Shown: piece by piece, positions 23,158 to 35,149 of the stretch
How positions within the stretch are numbered: the stretch's first letter is position 1
How the letters are laid out: every line of letters starts with the position of its first letter
From: Phyllostachys edulis
Lineage: Eukaryota > Streptophyta > Magnoliopsida > Poales > Poaceae
Assembly (NCBI GenBank): GCA_036346405.1
Contig: CM070563.1
Location: 23,169,022 to 23,233,021 of the forward strand
Length of the DNA stretch: 64,000 nt
Reading direction: 5' to 3'
Translations under genes and position numbers: made by a program
Notes under the pieces: model-generated
Database searches by the model: none
What the model was told of the DNA's origin: nothing
The model's input: only the letters and a program-made list of their open reading frames with translations

Positions 23158-24250
23158 ATGGTGACCACCCGTACCGGTAGTGGCAGTGTCCGAGGTCGGG
23201 GCAACGAAGACGCAGATTACCAGGAGGATCCGTGCAAAGAACCACCACCGCCACCGGTGAAGGACCAGATTAGCGTCCGATGATGGAAAACCGTAATCAT
23301 CGATTAACCTCCTAGCTCGATCCCTCAGCGTGCGAGAATGTGCGAACAACTCGGATCGCACCACCACCTCCACCCAGCAGAGATTGACCATGGCAGATTT
23401 CATGCGCATGCGCCCACCGACCTTCTCCAGAAGCACAGAACCGATGGATGCCGATGACTGGATCCGTGCTATCGGGAAGAAGCTGGATATCACTCAGTGT
23501 ACTGATCGTGAGAGAGTCATGTTTGCCTCTCACCAGCTCACCGGTCCCGCATCAGAATGGTGGGATAACTACAACATCTCCCATGCTGATGCGCAGACTA
23601 TCTCTTGGGAGGAGTTTGTGCGGGCTTTCCGCCATGCACATATTCCCGAGGATAATGACCCTAAAGAAGAAAGAGTTCCACGCGCTCAAACAAGGCAACC
23701 GCGACAAGGTGAATACCTGCACAAGTTCAACCAGCTTGCTCGCTATGCCCCAGCAGACGTGGCTAGTGATGAAGAAAGGCAGGAAAGGTTCATGGATGGT
23801 TTGAATGATGAGATCTCAGTTCAGCTGGTCTCCAATGACTACACTGACTTTCAACAGTTAGTGAATAAAGCTTTTCGCCAGGAGGCCAAACATCTGCAGA
23901 TGGAGAACTGCATAGCGGAGGATGGCGCTCGAAGTTTAACTCGAGGGCAACCCAAGCCTCGCTTTGCTCAGCCTCAGCCACCTCAGAGTGGTAGGTTCCA
24001 GTCTTCTACACCCAGAGCTCCAGTACCGGCACAGCGCTCCAACTCTTCCGGCTTCCGCAACAATGCATCTGCAGGACAGTTTCAGCAGAAGAACCCAACT
24101 TCATCAGCAGCAGGAGTGACATGCTTCCATTGCAACGAGACTGGACATTATGCCAACAAATGCCCGAAGAGCGGCGACTGCGGCACCACCAAAGCAAGAT
24201 CGGAGTACCAGCCACCGGCGGCACCCCAAAGCCGGCGGGCCAGTTCATGA
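23158..24250 (+). pseudogene. gag: gag: capsid/nucleocapsid protein of the Tekay element
   Basis: The likely start is ATG 23158 (MVTTRTGSGSVRGRG), directly after the acceptor-like CTAGCAG; this frame stops at 23281-23283. The main frame (23330-24250) carries the retrotransposon gag domain (DADDWIRAIGKKLDIT; ASEWWDNY) and a CCHC zinc knuckle, CFHCNETGHYANKCP, near 24123. Within the domain, two opposite one-base shifts (about 23655-23715) move about 20 codons out of frame: the familiar LKKKEFHALKQGN is in the +1 frame there. Gag coats the genomic RNA and forms the particle. The shift after the knuckle separates gag from pol. Confidence 0.9.
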
Positions 24251-27200
24251 AGGGACGTGTGAACCACGTCACAGCAGAGGAAGCTCAGGCAGCACCAGAT
24301 GTCGTCCTTGGTACGTTTCTCGTTAATATGATACCTGCATCAGTTCTGTTTGATTCCGGAGCTTCGCATTCTTTTGTATCCAATAAGTTTGTGGGCAAAA
24401 ATGGGTTACCTATTTCTCCATTAAGTAATCCTATGATAATCCATTCCCCGGGCTCAGAAATGAGAACCAGTTCTCTATGCCCGAATCTTACCCTGGAGAT
24501 ATCCGGAGTTTCCTTCATGGCAGACTTGATAGTCTTGCATTCTCAAGGTCTGGATGTAATACTTGGAATGGACTGGCTAGCCAAGAATCAAGGACGGATA
24601 GATTGTGCCAATAGGTCTATTACTCTCACCAATGAGGAAGGAGTCACAGTTGAGTTCAAGCCCAATACCTGTACCGGAGGAAGTTCCATTCTGACCAGCT
24701 TGAAGGAGTTAAAGCTTGAAGATATACCCGTGGTGCAAGAATTCCCGGATGTCTTTCCTGATGATTTACCCGGCATGCCACCGGACAGGGACATAATGTT
24801 CTTAATTGACTTAGTCCCAGGGACCGCTCCAATCTCGAAGCGACCCTATAGAATGCCGGCTAATGAATTGGCAGAGATGAAGAAACAAATTGAAGAGTTG
24901 CGGAGCAAAGGATATATTCGGCCAAGTTCATCACCTTGGGGGCACGTCTTGTTTGTCAAGAAGAAAGACAACAAGATGAGGATGTGTGGATTATAGGTCA
25001 CTCAATGAAGTGACAATCAAGAACAAGTACCGCTACCTAGGATTGACGATCTGTTCGATCAATTGAAAGAACAAGCGTATTCTCGAAGATTGATTTGAGA
25101 TCCGCTATCATCAAGCGAAGATCGGACGGAAGATATCCCAAGACGGCTTTCACCACGGATATGGACTATCTGAGTTCTGATAATGTCTTTCGGTTTGTTA
25201 ACGCATCGCTTACTTCATGAATATGATGAACAAAGTGTTCATGGAATTCTTGGATAAGTTTGTGGTTGTTTTCATCGATGACATCCTCGTCTATTCGAAG
25301 AATGAAGAAGAACATGAGAACCACCTCAGATTAATTTTGGGAAAACTCAGGGAGAACCAGCTTTATGCCAAATTCAGCAAGTGCGAATTTTGGCTAAGTC
25401 AGGTGGCATTTCTTGGACATATTGTGTCCGCAGGAGGAGTTGCAGTAGATCCAGCCAAAGTTGAAGCGGTAATGGATTGGAAACAACCTAAGTCTGTCAC
25501 AGAGGTGAGAAGTTTCCTTGGATTGGCCGGTTATTACCGCAGATTCATTGAAGGTTTCTCCAAATTAGCAAGACCAATGACTCAACTTCTGAAGAAGGAG
25601 AAGAAATTTGAATGGACAGATGCTTGCGAGGAGAGTTTCCAAGAGCTGAAGACGAGACTAGTTTCAGCACCTGTATTGGTCCTACCAGATATTCATAAAG
25701 ATTTTGTGATTTTCTGCGACGCCTCTCGTCAAGGACTCGGTTGCGTATTGATGCAAGAGGGCAAGGCTATATCTTACGCATCTCGTCAGTTGAGGCCACA
25801 TGAAGGGAATTACCCAACTCATGACCTGGAGCTAGCCGCGATTGTGCATGCATTAAAGATCTGGCGTCATTACCTCATCCAGAATCATTGCGAAGTTTTC
25901 ACGGATCATAAGAGTCTGAAGTACATATTCACTCGGTCCGACCTTAATCTCCGGCGAGAAGATGGCTAGAATTGATAAAGGATTATGACCTTGAGATCCA
26001 TTACCATCAGGGCAAGGCAAATGTAGTTGCGGATGCCCCGAAGCGAGAAGGCGTGTTGCAATACCATCTTGGTTCGGGAAAATCACCAGAGTTGTATGAA
26101 GAATTGAAGCATCTGAACTCGAAATTGTTGAGCAAGGATGTGTGAATGCTTTGGAAGTTCAACCAACACTTGAGTCGGATCAAAGAAAAGCAATTAGTAG
26201 ATGAAGACATTAAGGAGATCAAGAAGAATATGAGAAGAGGCAAAGCTTGAGATTCACGAAGATGAGGAAGGAACAAGTGTGGTTCGGGAACCGCATCTGC
26301 GTCGGATCGCCAGGATTTAAAGCGATCGATTCGAAGGAAGCCCATGAGTCGCCCTATTCCATTCACCTGGCGGTACCAAGATGTACCGGGATCTTAAGGA
26401 AAGATATTGGTGGGTCGACATGAAGCGGAAATTCTTGAGTTCAGAGTCTGTTGTGATGTTTGTCAGCGAGTCAAGGCAGAACATCAAAGACCCGGGTTTG
26501 TTACAACCGTTACCGATCCCCGAGTGGAAGTGGGAAGAAGTTGGTATGGATTTCATCACCGGACTTCCTAGGACTTAGTCAGGATGTGATTCTATCTGGG
26601 TGATAATTGATCGGTTAACGAAAGTAGCTCACTTCCTTCCAGTCAAGACCACCTACCCGAGCAGTAAGTTGGCAGAATTGTATATGGCCAAGATAGTGCA
26701 TTCGCATGGAGTACCCAAGAAGATCGTGTCCGACGAGAGGATCACGATTTACGTCAAGATTTTGGCGATCGCATGAAGCTTTGGGAACCAGACTCAACTT
26801 CAAGATCGCATATCATCCGCAGACGGATGGCGGACGAACGAGTCAACCAGATTCTTGAAGACATGCTTCGAGCCTGCGCCTTGGATTACGGAAAAAGTTG
26901 GGATAAGAATTTGCCCTATGCAGAATTTTCGTATAACAATAGCTACCAAGCCAGTCTTCAAATGTCCCCGTTTGAGGCTTTGTATGGCAGGAAATGCAGA
27001 ACTCCGCTTCTATGGGATGAAGTAGGAGAGCATCGATTCTTTGGGCTAGAGTTGATCAAAGAAGCTGAAAGTAAGGTTAAGGCAATAAGAGAGCATCTGA
27101 AAGTAGCTCAAACCCGACAGAAGAGTTATGCTGATAATCGTCGGCGAGAGTTGACCTTTGTTGAAGGAGATTTTGTCTATCTCCGAGTTACTCCACTCCG

Positions 27201-27656
27201 AGGAGTAAGAAGGTTCGAACCAAAGGAAAACTCGCACCTGATTTGTGGGACCTTACAAGATTTTGGCAAGAAGAGGTGAAGTTGCATATCGCCTTGAGCT
27301 ACCAAACATCTTTGTCCATTGTACACAATGTCTTCCATGTTTCACTGACTAAAGAAATGCCTTCGAGTCTTGGGAAGATCGACCCTTACGAAAGCATTGA
27401 TCTTCAAGAGGACCTCACCTATGTGGAGCAACCAATCAAAATTCTGGACGTCGCAGAGCGTGTCACACGGAACAAGATCATCCGCTCATACAAAGTTCAG
27501 TGGAGCCACCACCCGGAAAGTGAAGCCACTTGGGAGCGAGAAAAGATATTAAAACTGGCTATCCCCACCTTCTTGCTGGTCAATCCTGAATCTCGGGGTC
27601 GAGATTCCCTTAAGGGGGGGAGGTTTGTAACAGCCCAAAATTTCCATTTTGGTTAA
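24121..27656 (+). pseudogene. pol: pol: protease, RT, RNase H, integrase, chromodomain of the Tekay element
   Basis: Protease has LFDSGASHSFVSNKF (active Asp in DSGA) near 24348. RT starts with PISKRPYRMPANELAE and has the catalytic FIDDILVYS near 25275, with frameshifts between 24990 and 25220. RNase H shows CDASRQGLGCVLMQ and FTDHKSLKYIF, and IHYHQGKANVVAD after a further shift near 25965. Integrase is fragmented (MDFITGLPRT near 26548; damaged D-N region near 26730; YAEFSYNNSYQASLQMSPF near 26920). The C-terminus has a chromodomain (KILDVAERVTRNK; WSHHPESEATWERE near 27500), which in chromoviruses directs integration to chromatin. The frame crosses the purine tract and stops about 30 bases inside the 3' LTR. 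At least six breaks make it inactive. Confidence 0.92.
27612..27625 (+). promoter_or_regulatory. Polypurine tract
   Basis: AAGGGGGGGAGG immediately before the 3' LTR; primes plus-strand DNA. It lies within the end of the pol reading frame. Confidence 0.85.
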
Positions 27657-30600
27657 AGTTTAAAACTTATTTGAATTTGTGAATTTTCTGAAATTTTAAA
27701 AGCTTGACTTTAAATTGTTAAAGCCAAAAAGAAATTTAAGTTCAAAATCTATGGTCAACTTTAACTTGGAATAATTTTATTTAAGTCCACAACAATTCTA
27801 GGAGCTTAGGTGATTTTCCAGGAATTTTTGGGATTAATCTGCTATTTTCTAAAGCCTAAATGGATTTTACGGATTAAATGAATTAGCAAATCAATTAAAA
27901 CCCTAAACACTGGTTGGGCGAAACACGACTTTCTTGCAGCCCGGCTTCCTTCGCCCCAAAACCCCACCGCTCCTCAATTCGGACCGTTGGATTTAAATCC
28001 AACGCCCCAGCACCACCGCGCCTCCTATCTCTCTCTCTCTCCCACCGCCCAATCCCAATCGGACGGCACCTAAGCCACCCCCATTCCCCACACCGTCAGA
28101 TCAAGATCCGACGGCCCCGCGTCATCTTCTCCCCGCGTTCTTCTCCGCGCGGACAGCGCGCAACCGCCATTGACGCGCGGGCGTGAAGCTCCGCAACGGC
28201 TCCATCCAACCGCCCCACTCCTCCGCGTCGTGCGCGTGCGACTCGGCGTACCCAACCGCTTCCACCCCCACGCTCTCCCCCATCTCCGCGGGCGTGCGCA
28301 CGAACCCGCCGCAACCGCCGCGCACGAACCCCACGACGCCTCGCCGCCTCGGACCTCCCCGGCCCCTATAAAGGAGAGCCTCGGGAGCGTCACGTTCCAC
28401 GGATCCCAACGCCCCCACTCACGCCCTCTCACTCGCCGTGTGCTCGCCGGAATTTGAGATCGTCGCCGTCGGCCACCGCAAGACGCCGTCGTCGATTGCG
28501 CCGCCGTCACTGCCTCCGGGTCCTCGCCACCGCCACCATCTTCATCGCCTTGGCGTCGCGCACCCGGTGCCCACCCTCGCGTCGCCGGAGCTCCACAAGA
28601 ACCACCCCTTCACCGTCGACCCCGCGCCGCCGTCGCTCAAGCTCACCGCCGACGCCGTTTCCGCCGCACCCTCGCGCATCTACGGTGAGCATCATACTCA
28701 GCGTCACTCCCTCTCGCGTTTGGCACCACCCACACGCCTCGCCGCGGCGCGTAGCGCCGGCGAGGCCATCATCGGAGCACCACCGCGCGTCGCGCTGACG
28801 TGGCTCAGCCACGTCCCTCCACGTCGGCGCCACATCAGCGCCCAAGCCCACGTGGTTGCCTACGTGGCAGCCACGTCGCACACACGCGCCACCTCCCCGT
28901 GCGCCAAGTCCCGTGGACTTGGTCCACATGGACCGTGTCTATGACACGTAGGCCCCACTGTCAGAAATCATTTTAAATTAAATTAAATTCCGAAATTCCA
29001 CTGTTGGCGTCAGCATTGCGCATTAATAGATTTTTCTTTAGAAAAATAATTCGAGAAATTGATTTAAATAACAGATTTAGGATTTAATTTGTAAAACTCA
29101 TAACTTTTGCATCCTAACTCCAAATCAGGTGATTCCAACTTCTAAAATTTTATAAAATTAATACCCAGATAAATAAAATATAAAAATTTGAATTGGAGTA
29201 GGTTTGAACTGTCTGTTTGAATTTGAAATAATTTAAACTACTAATTTAGGAATTAAACTTGTAAAATTCATATCTTTTGAATCATAATTCCAAATTGGAT
29301 GATTTCAGTTGCTAAAATCTTAGAAAACTATTATCTAACTAAATAAAATATAGTTATTCAATTATGAGTCCAGTTTAGTTCTGTTTTAGAATTTAGAAAT
29401 TCTTTCAAATCCAAATTTAGGTTAACATTTGTAAAATTCATATCCTCTGAATTCCAACTTCAAATTTAGTGAATTAAATTTCTAAAATTTTATAACAAGA
29501 TTATCTAGCTTAATAAAGTAAGATTAGTTTATTTGGAATTAGTTTAAATTGTCATTTTGAAGTTGAAACTATTTAAATTGCAAATTTAGGATTTAAACTT
29601 GTAAAAGTTATATCTTTTATTTCCTATTTCTAAATTGAATGTTTCAAACTTATAAAGTCTTATAAAATTATTATCTAGCCAAATAAAATATAATTATTTT
29701 ATTTGGAGTTAGTTTGAACTGTTGTCTTGTCTTTATTTGAATTTCAATTGATTGTCGTATTTTCCCGTTTAGATTACGACGATTCCGGGGAATTTGATTC
29801 TTCCGAAGAATTAGAATTTCAAGACTTCAGCGAAGGCAAGTTATACTTTGATCATCTTGCACCTACTATCTTAAAGTTATTTAAATTCAGTTTTCAAATT
29901 ATTAAGTGCATGCATACTTTTATTCAAATATTTTAAATTCCTGTTTAAATGATTAGATATTCCAACTGTCCTTGTATGGCCAATATTGAATATTGAAATG
30001 TCATCCCTTGTCCCCATAGATAAATTGTTTGGGAATGCTTAGCAGATACTTAGACCATGATTTTGATTTTGGGGAGGATTTAGCCAAATCTTTACAAACT
30101 TGTTTTAACTTGAACCTATGGTATTGTCTTACCATAGATTTGTTGTAAAGGTGGTTTTACTAAATAAAATAAAGATGGTTTGGACTTGGGTGTAACGGAT
30201 GAAAGGTGGGTGCGAGTTTATGCGGGTTTAATCTGGTTAGGATTAAAGCCTGTGGTTTAATTTGAAAGACGCCCAAGTCAATTAAGGACCCGCCTTTGAG
30301 CGTTCCTTTGCTATGCCAAAACGTACCACCACATGTCTGTATGGGAAGGACTGGCTTAATAATTTGGGATACCTCATAGCTATTAGTGCCATATTGTATG
30401 AGTGGGTGTTGGTTAGACAAGAGTCCCACATGGCGCAAGAGGGGCTCCGGAGGATGGTTAGTCAATGGAAGCGAAACCTTAGCGGGCATGAGTATTGTGA
30501 GGAGATCATTGTAACGACCTTGTGATATTTGCTCTGTCACACGCCTTAGGAAGCGTGGATTGGCCGACACAAAGGGTATAATATCTCGTGTGGGTAAAGC

Positions 30601-31293
30601 TGCACAAACTCTGCAGAGTAGAAAACTATTGAATAGCGCGTCATGATCATGGACATGCTAGCAAAGCCACTTTGAGTTAGACTTGTTTTTGGTTTTAAAA
30701 TGGTTTCAACAGATGTTTTCAGGATGGATAGTCCTATGGAAAAATTGGGCGGTTAGCCATTGTGATTGGAGGATATCCATCACCTTTCTTGGAGGTTATC
30801 CACATTATTCCATTGTCATTTAAAATATGATTTTAATCAATGTATGAAAATGGCCTTGCAATCTATTATGATTATTTAAATTAAAGCGCTGCTTTACGCA
30901 TAAAATAACCACGCCAATGTCCTTTGTTTACCTTATGCATGCATTATAATTCCATATTGGTGTAACTTGCGAGCACAGTAGTTGTGCTCATGCTTGCTTT
31001 ATGCAACAAAAATTTCAGAGAAGACTACTATCGGGACGGTGAGGACAAGCGCCTAAACTACGCCTGCAGACGATTACTGTGGCGGATCGTTCGCTCGCCT
31101 ACTACTATCTTTTATTTCATTTGTGTTATTTACTTCTTTATTTGGCTTCATGCCCAATTGTATCGAACTCGATTTACTATTAATGAAATGCGAGATTTGG
31201 TTATGTTATCATTTTTGTAACTGTGTACATCGGAAATCCTGGACTGGTGTATGAACACAGAGGGTTCGGGATCTTTCGTTCCCGGGTCCGACA
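27626..31293 (+). mobile_element. 3' LTR of the Tekay element
   Basis: 3668 bp, TGTAACAGCCC...GGTCCGACA, followed by the TSD AATGT. By eye the AT-rich 2.3 kb is nearly identical to the 5' LTR, while the GC-rich first 1.3 kb shows several short indels (for example around 27920-28030 and 28725-28800). TATA box at 28367-28372. The mini-exon-like segment here (29773-29835) is open and encodes an acidic peptide, whereas the 5' copy has in-frame stops. Confidence 0.95.
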
Positions 31294-33062
31294 AATGTAC
31301 TCAATGATTATATGAAAACAGACTTACATATGACCGAGGCCAAGCAACAACACAACCAATAGCATCTCTTACTATATGTATATTTTCATATGGTCTAAGC
31401 AATCTTTCATTGCCAATATTTGTAATAGCGTGAATAGCAACTCCAAATATATTCATCTCCAAGCATGTCTCCTCCAATCACACATGTTTTATCTTTACTC
31501 ACTAAACCTCCTTTGGCCACAACTTTATTTTTGTTTCTTGGGTTCGTCGAAAACAAGAAGACTTCAATATTATCTTATCATTTAAAGAAATACAACATTT
31601 GTTATTGATGAACTTGTAAAAGGTTTATTTTATACAAAAACTAGAAACATTACATATTGAATTGTACCAACTATATTCTAGTACTTCCATTCTTTGAGGT
31701 ACATATGAGATGTGACAGACATAATTTAAATGAGGAAGATCAATGAATGCACAAAAAAATCAGTAATACTACTATATGAAACAATACGGGTGTAGTAATT
31801 TCGATTTGCAGTTTGCATATACCTGGTAAGTAACGTGCTCACACGGTAAAGCTGATTAGCACAACCCTGATTGGCTTCAACACAATTTTCATTATGTGCT
31901 TTCTACAATTGAAGTTCAGTTTAGTTGTAAGTGAACTTATACTAAAAATGAGCATAGTTCGATAACTGAGTGAAAATTTCTCCACACACCTTAGCAATCA
32001 TGTGTTCATATGGTATAGATGAATTGGCAAAACCCTCTTTAGTTCTAGTACAATTGCCGAGACGCAATTACTGTAACTTATGGTAAACGATAGTTTTAAA
32101 ACATTAGCAAAAACTTGCATTTAAATTTATTAATGCATAAAATAAATGAAAAATCACTACATCACCTGCATAGTATTCGGTAGAGCGTGTGCATTGCCAT
32201 CTGATTCTTCAAGGTCATTATCAGATTCATGTCGGATATCATTATCAACAACCTTTTGGAACATTTTTCAAAATTTCATCCAAGGACCTCTTATGACGAT
32301 TGAAATATTTGTTCTTCAAACGATATTTGTAGGTTCTCCACCTTTTACTAATAGTCATTAGAATCCAGTCTCGTGTAAGCTGCATTGTCTCAGGAGGATA
32401 GACAAATTTCTCCTTGAACAATTAAAGTTGATTGTTAGCATGTTAAGTGAACATAATGATTTATGGTGCAATGTAGTAAAAATTTTACCTCCACATGCTT
32501 GATCATGTTCTCCTTTTTCTTCACAAACAATTTGTTGTCCCATCTAGGAATGTTCAATGGTGCAAATGTTGAATTCTCTACTAGCTAACCAAGATATTGG
32601 CCAAGAATGGAGGCTGACCTTTCGTTTGGAACACCATTTTCATCAGTCTCCACAATTATCTTTCCTCCATTTAATTGCGACAAATTTTTAACTTGAAATT
32701 CCCGTAGAATCTACCGCACATCTCTATTTGGCCCTGCATGTAGGAATAGCACAATGGTGCGTAACTGGGGCAAATCACACTTACGTATATATTTGAAAAA
32801 TAAATTATGAAACTTACATATAATCTTAATTGACCTAGTAGATTCATGAGGCCTCTCTGGTAATATGTTATCAATCTCTAGAGGACCTTGTAAATTATCT
32901 TCATGGAGTTACACATTTTCTGCATCTTGTGCTGGAAAGTTCAAGTTTCGCAATCGTCTAGGTGTCCTGGCAATAATATCTTTGCTAAAGCAAAGAAAAA
33001 TTTGGAAGTCAATCAGCAATCTAATGACAGGTTAATATATGCATAGGCCAAACAGTCATATG

Positions 33063-33609
33063 AGCTGCAAATTGTTTAGAGAACTCTATGCTCTGCAACT
33101 ACAAGTTAAAGAACAATAATCGGTACATGTTCCTTTTAGTTGCAAATCATGAATCAGCTAATAGAGAGAAAACACTTCTTGTACATATGTCATGAAAAAA
33201 AAGGAAACATGGACCAGAGATATATAAAGAATGCAAAGTGAAAAATTTGTGAGTAGTAAGCTTCCAAAGTAAATGATATGGGGTATCAGAAAGCTTAACA
33301 TTGTTACATGTCATGCTAAGTTAGATACCAGACTACATGGTTCTCCCCAATTAGAGCTCTACAACAAGAAACCTCTGTTGTAACCCATCTTGCAATAATT
33401 CTATAGTCTAATCCTGCCTTGTATGCCACTTGATGGGCATCGGCCCTCTAGTCCTCGCCCAAGACAGTTGCTCTGTGTTGCAAAGGTACAAGAGATTGAT
33501 TAAATCTGCATGTGTGCCTTGATTATTAAAAAATTGAAACATAAGTTCGAGGCCTTAGTTTAACCTGAGAAGTAGCTGCAAATTGTTTAGAGAACTCTAT
33601 GCTCTGCAA
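33063..33609. repeat. 36-bp direct repeat in CACTA-1
   Basis: The block starting AGCTGCAAATTGTTTAGAG occurs at 33063-33098 and again at 33574-33609. No coding role seen; the intervening 470 bp has no recognisable gene. Confidence 0.6.
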
Positions 33610-33669
33610 ACCTCTTACTGAACAGCTCAAATAAATTGAGCATGGTATTGCTAATCTTCAGGCCATGCA

Positions 33670-34110
33670 TCCTAGCACTTATATAATTTCTCTCTTGAAG
33701 ATCTTAGAATCAAACATGCTCAAATCATGGATAGAATAGCTGAATATCACAGACAAAGATGCAAGAAAGAATAGGCTATTCAAGGGGATAGAAACACATC
33801 TTTCTTTCATGCAGCTATCATTAAGGGAAGAAGCTATTCAAGGGGATAGAAACACATCTTTCTTTCATGCAGCTATCATTAAGAGAAGAAGGAAGACCAT
33901 AATTGTTACTATTAAGGATAATGGTGGAAACATATATAGAGAGGAGAATGATATAGCTGCTTGTTTCATCAACTATTTTAATGTCCTGTTTGAAACCTCT
34001 CACCATGATTACGTTTCATCAAGGATGAAGGTCTTACTTGTGCTCCATCCAAAGAATACATTTTAATGATTCTAAAGAACATGAGAAAAGATGTAGCAGG
34101 AATTTGGTGA
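33670..34110 (+). pseudogene. LINE (non-LTR retrotransposon) ORF2 fragment
   Basis: The frame near 33840-34000 reads GDRNTSFFHAAIIKRRRK and ENDIAACFINYFNVLFE, the linker between endonuclease and reverse transcriptase in plant LINE ORF2 (typically GDKNTxFFH...RRxxN). Only about 100 residues are present. It contains a tandem 58-bp duplication (33775-33832 and 33833-33890) covering the GDRNTSFFHA codons. It is an inert fragment inside CACTA-1. Confidence 0.7.
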
Positions 34111-34699
34111 ACAAATAAGTTATATGGAATTTCTGGAACATGAATAGATGCTTTTTGAGTCTAGAAAAAGCATGCATTTAATAATAGGAAGAACCAGATA
34201 AACATTCTTAGACTGTGGTTTTCAGAAACATTGAGTAAGCGCAGAAAGTAAAAGCTGATAGCTCTGTTTGAACCTGATTTTGTATTTTTGGCAAACTGTG
34301 TATAAGCTGAATGGATGTACCAAAAGCCATATCAGGTAGTTTCAAGGAAAGAAAGAATGAGAAGTGAGAAGTGAAAAGGCTGTGGTATCTTCAATCTAAC
34401 ATGGCAGTTTTGCTGTATGTATGGCAACAATCATTGTTTTACAGTTCTGCAGTCTAGGGGGCTGACTTATCTTTACCATTCCAGTCCACATATCACTCAT
34501 CTAGATTTATGTTTATGTATATCGCTTCTCCTTTCAGTTTGGTACAGCAGCATGAGCAATCACGCCTGATGCCTTTCGGCCAGTTCACATGTGAATGCAC
34601 TATTTTTTTCTATTCTTTTCTTCTTTTTTGAGAGAGAAATGTGAATGCTCAGTTGACCGCTTCAATGTTTGCTTGTTTAATTGTGATTGATGGTATTAT

Positions 34700-34850
34700 T
34701 GGTCACTCAGAAATTATAACTACTGGGCTCACCAGAAGCTCACCAAAAATCGACAACCGCAAAGGCAGTATGCCATCATGGAGAGATATGCTGCAAAAAC
34801 AGCATTGAGGAATGATGATTCCAATGATGACATCCAGTGAGTTCGAAAGT
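34700..34850 (+). other. Exon-like open segment, unrecognised
   Basis: Preceded by TCACTCAG, an open plus-strand frame reads NYNYWAHQKLTKNRQPQ and ends DDSNDDIQ before TGA. It has coding-like composition but no family I recognise. It could be a captured host exon carried by CACTA-1, or chance. Confidence 0.3.
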
Positions 34851-35149
34851 TTAGTTACAAATAACTTTGAGCAAGTATCATCTTATCCTAGCACTTTGCG
34901 TAGGAACCAGTTACACGTCAAACATATCAAAGTAGAACAACTAACTCTGGCTTAATGCAAAAAGGAGGTCTCGGTGGTCATTTTCAATGGAAATTTGACA
35001 TGCAAAGTTCACACCGCTCACAGTTTCTCCTTGTCAGTCGCAGCTTCCCTGACTGATCCCAGAGCAATTTGACAAACCCATACGGGTAATGTGATGGGGT
35101 AATGTGATGCAAACATTCGCCATGCTCCGACCACACTTCCCACAACATT

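Larger units (their letters stand above)
18567..31293 (+). mobile_element. Complete Del/Tekay-lineage chromovirus (Ty3/gypsy), 12.7 kb
   Basis: Long direct LTRs (18567-22233 and 27626-31293) flank primer site, orf0, gag, pol with chromodomain, and purine tract. A perfect 5-bp TSD AATGT lies at 18562-18566 and 31294-31298. Very long LTRs, a chromodomain after integrase and an extra upstream ORF point to the Del/Tekay clade (rice RIRE3/RIRE8-like elements are the relatives I recall). All ORFs contain frameshifts, so this copy is not autonomous. The two LTRs differ mainly by small indels in the GC-rich part, suggesting fairly recent insertion. Confidence 0.95.
18306..32984 (-). pseudogene. TNPA-like CACTA gene (Transposase_24 type), with the Tekay element in an intron
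   Basis: Exons with canonical GT..AG borders on the minus strand: 32984-32818, 32733-32489, 32412-32166, 32070-31990, 31902-31823, 31561-31328, then after the inserted retrotransposon 18503-18456 and 18363-18306 (TAG stop). Exon 3 has the Transposase_24-type motif KRWRTYKYRLKNKYF followed by SLDEILKNVPKG; exon 2 has APLNIPRWDNKLFVKKKE. Exon 6 carries GGDMLGDEYIGVAIHA and RPYENIHIVRDAIG, matching the conserved C-terminal part of plant Ptta/En/Spm proteins. In-frame stops occur in exons 1 and 2, and a one-base shift after VPKG in exon 3. TNPA-type proteins bind subterminal repeats. It is broken, but its structure is well preserved. Confidence 0.85.
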
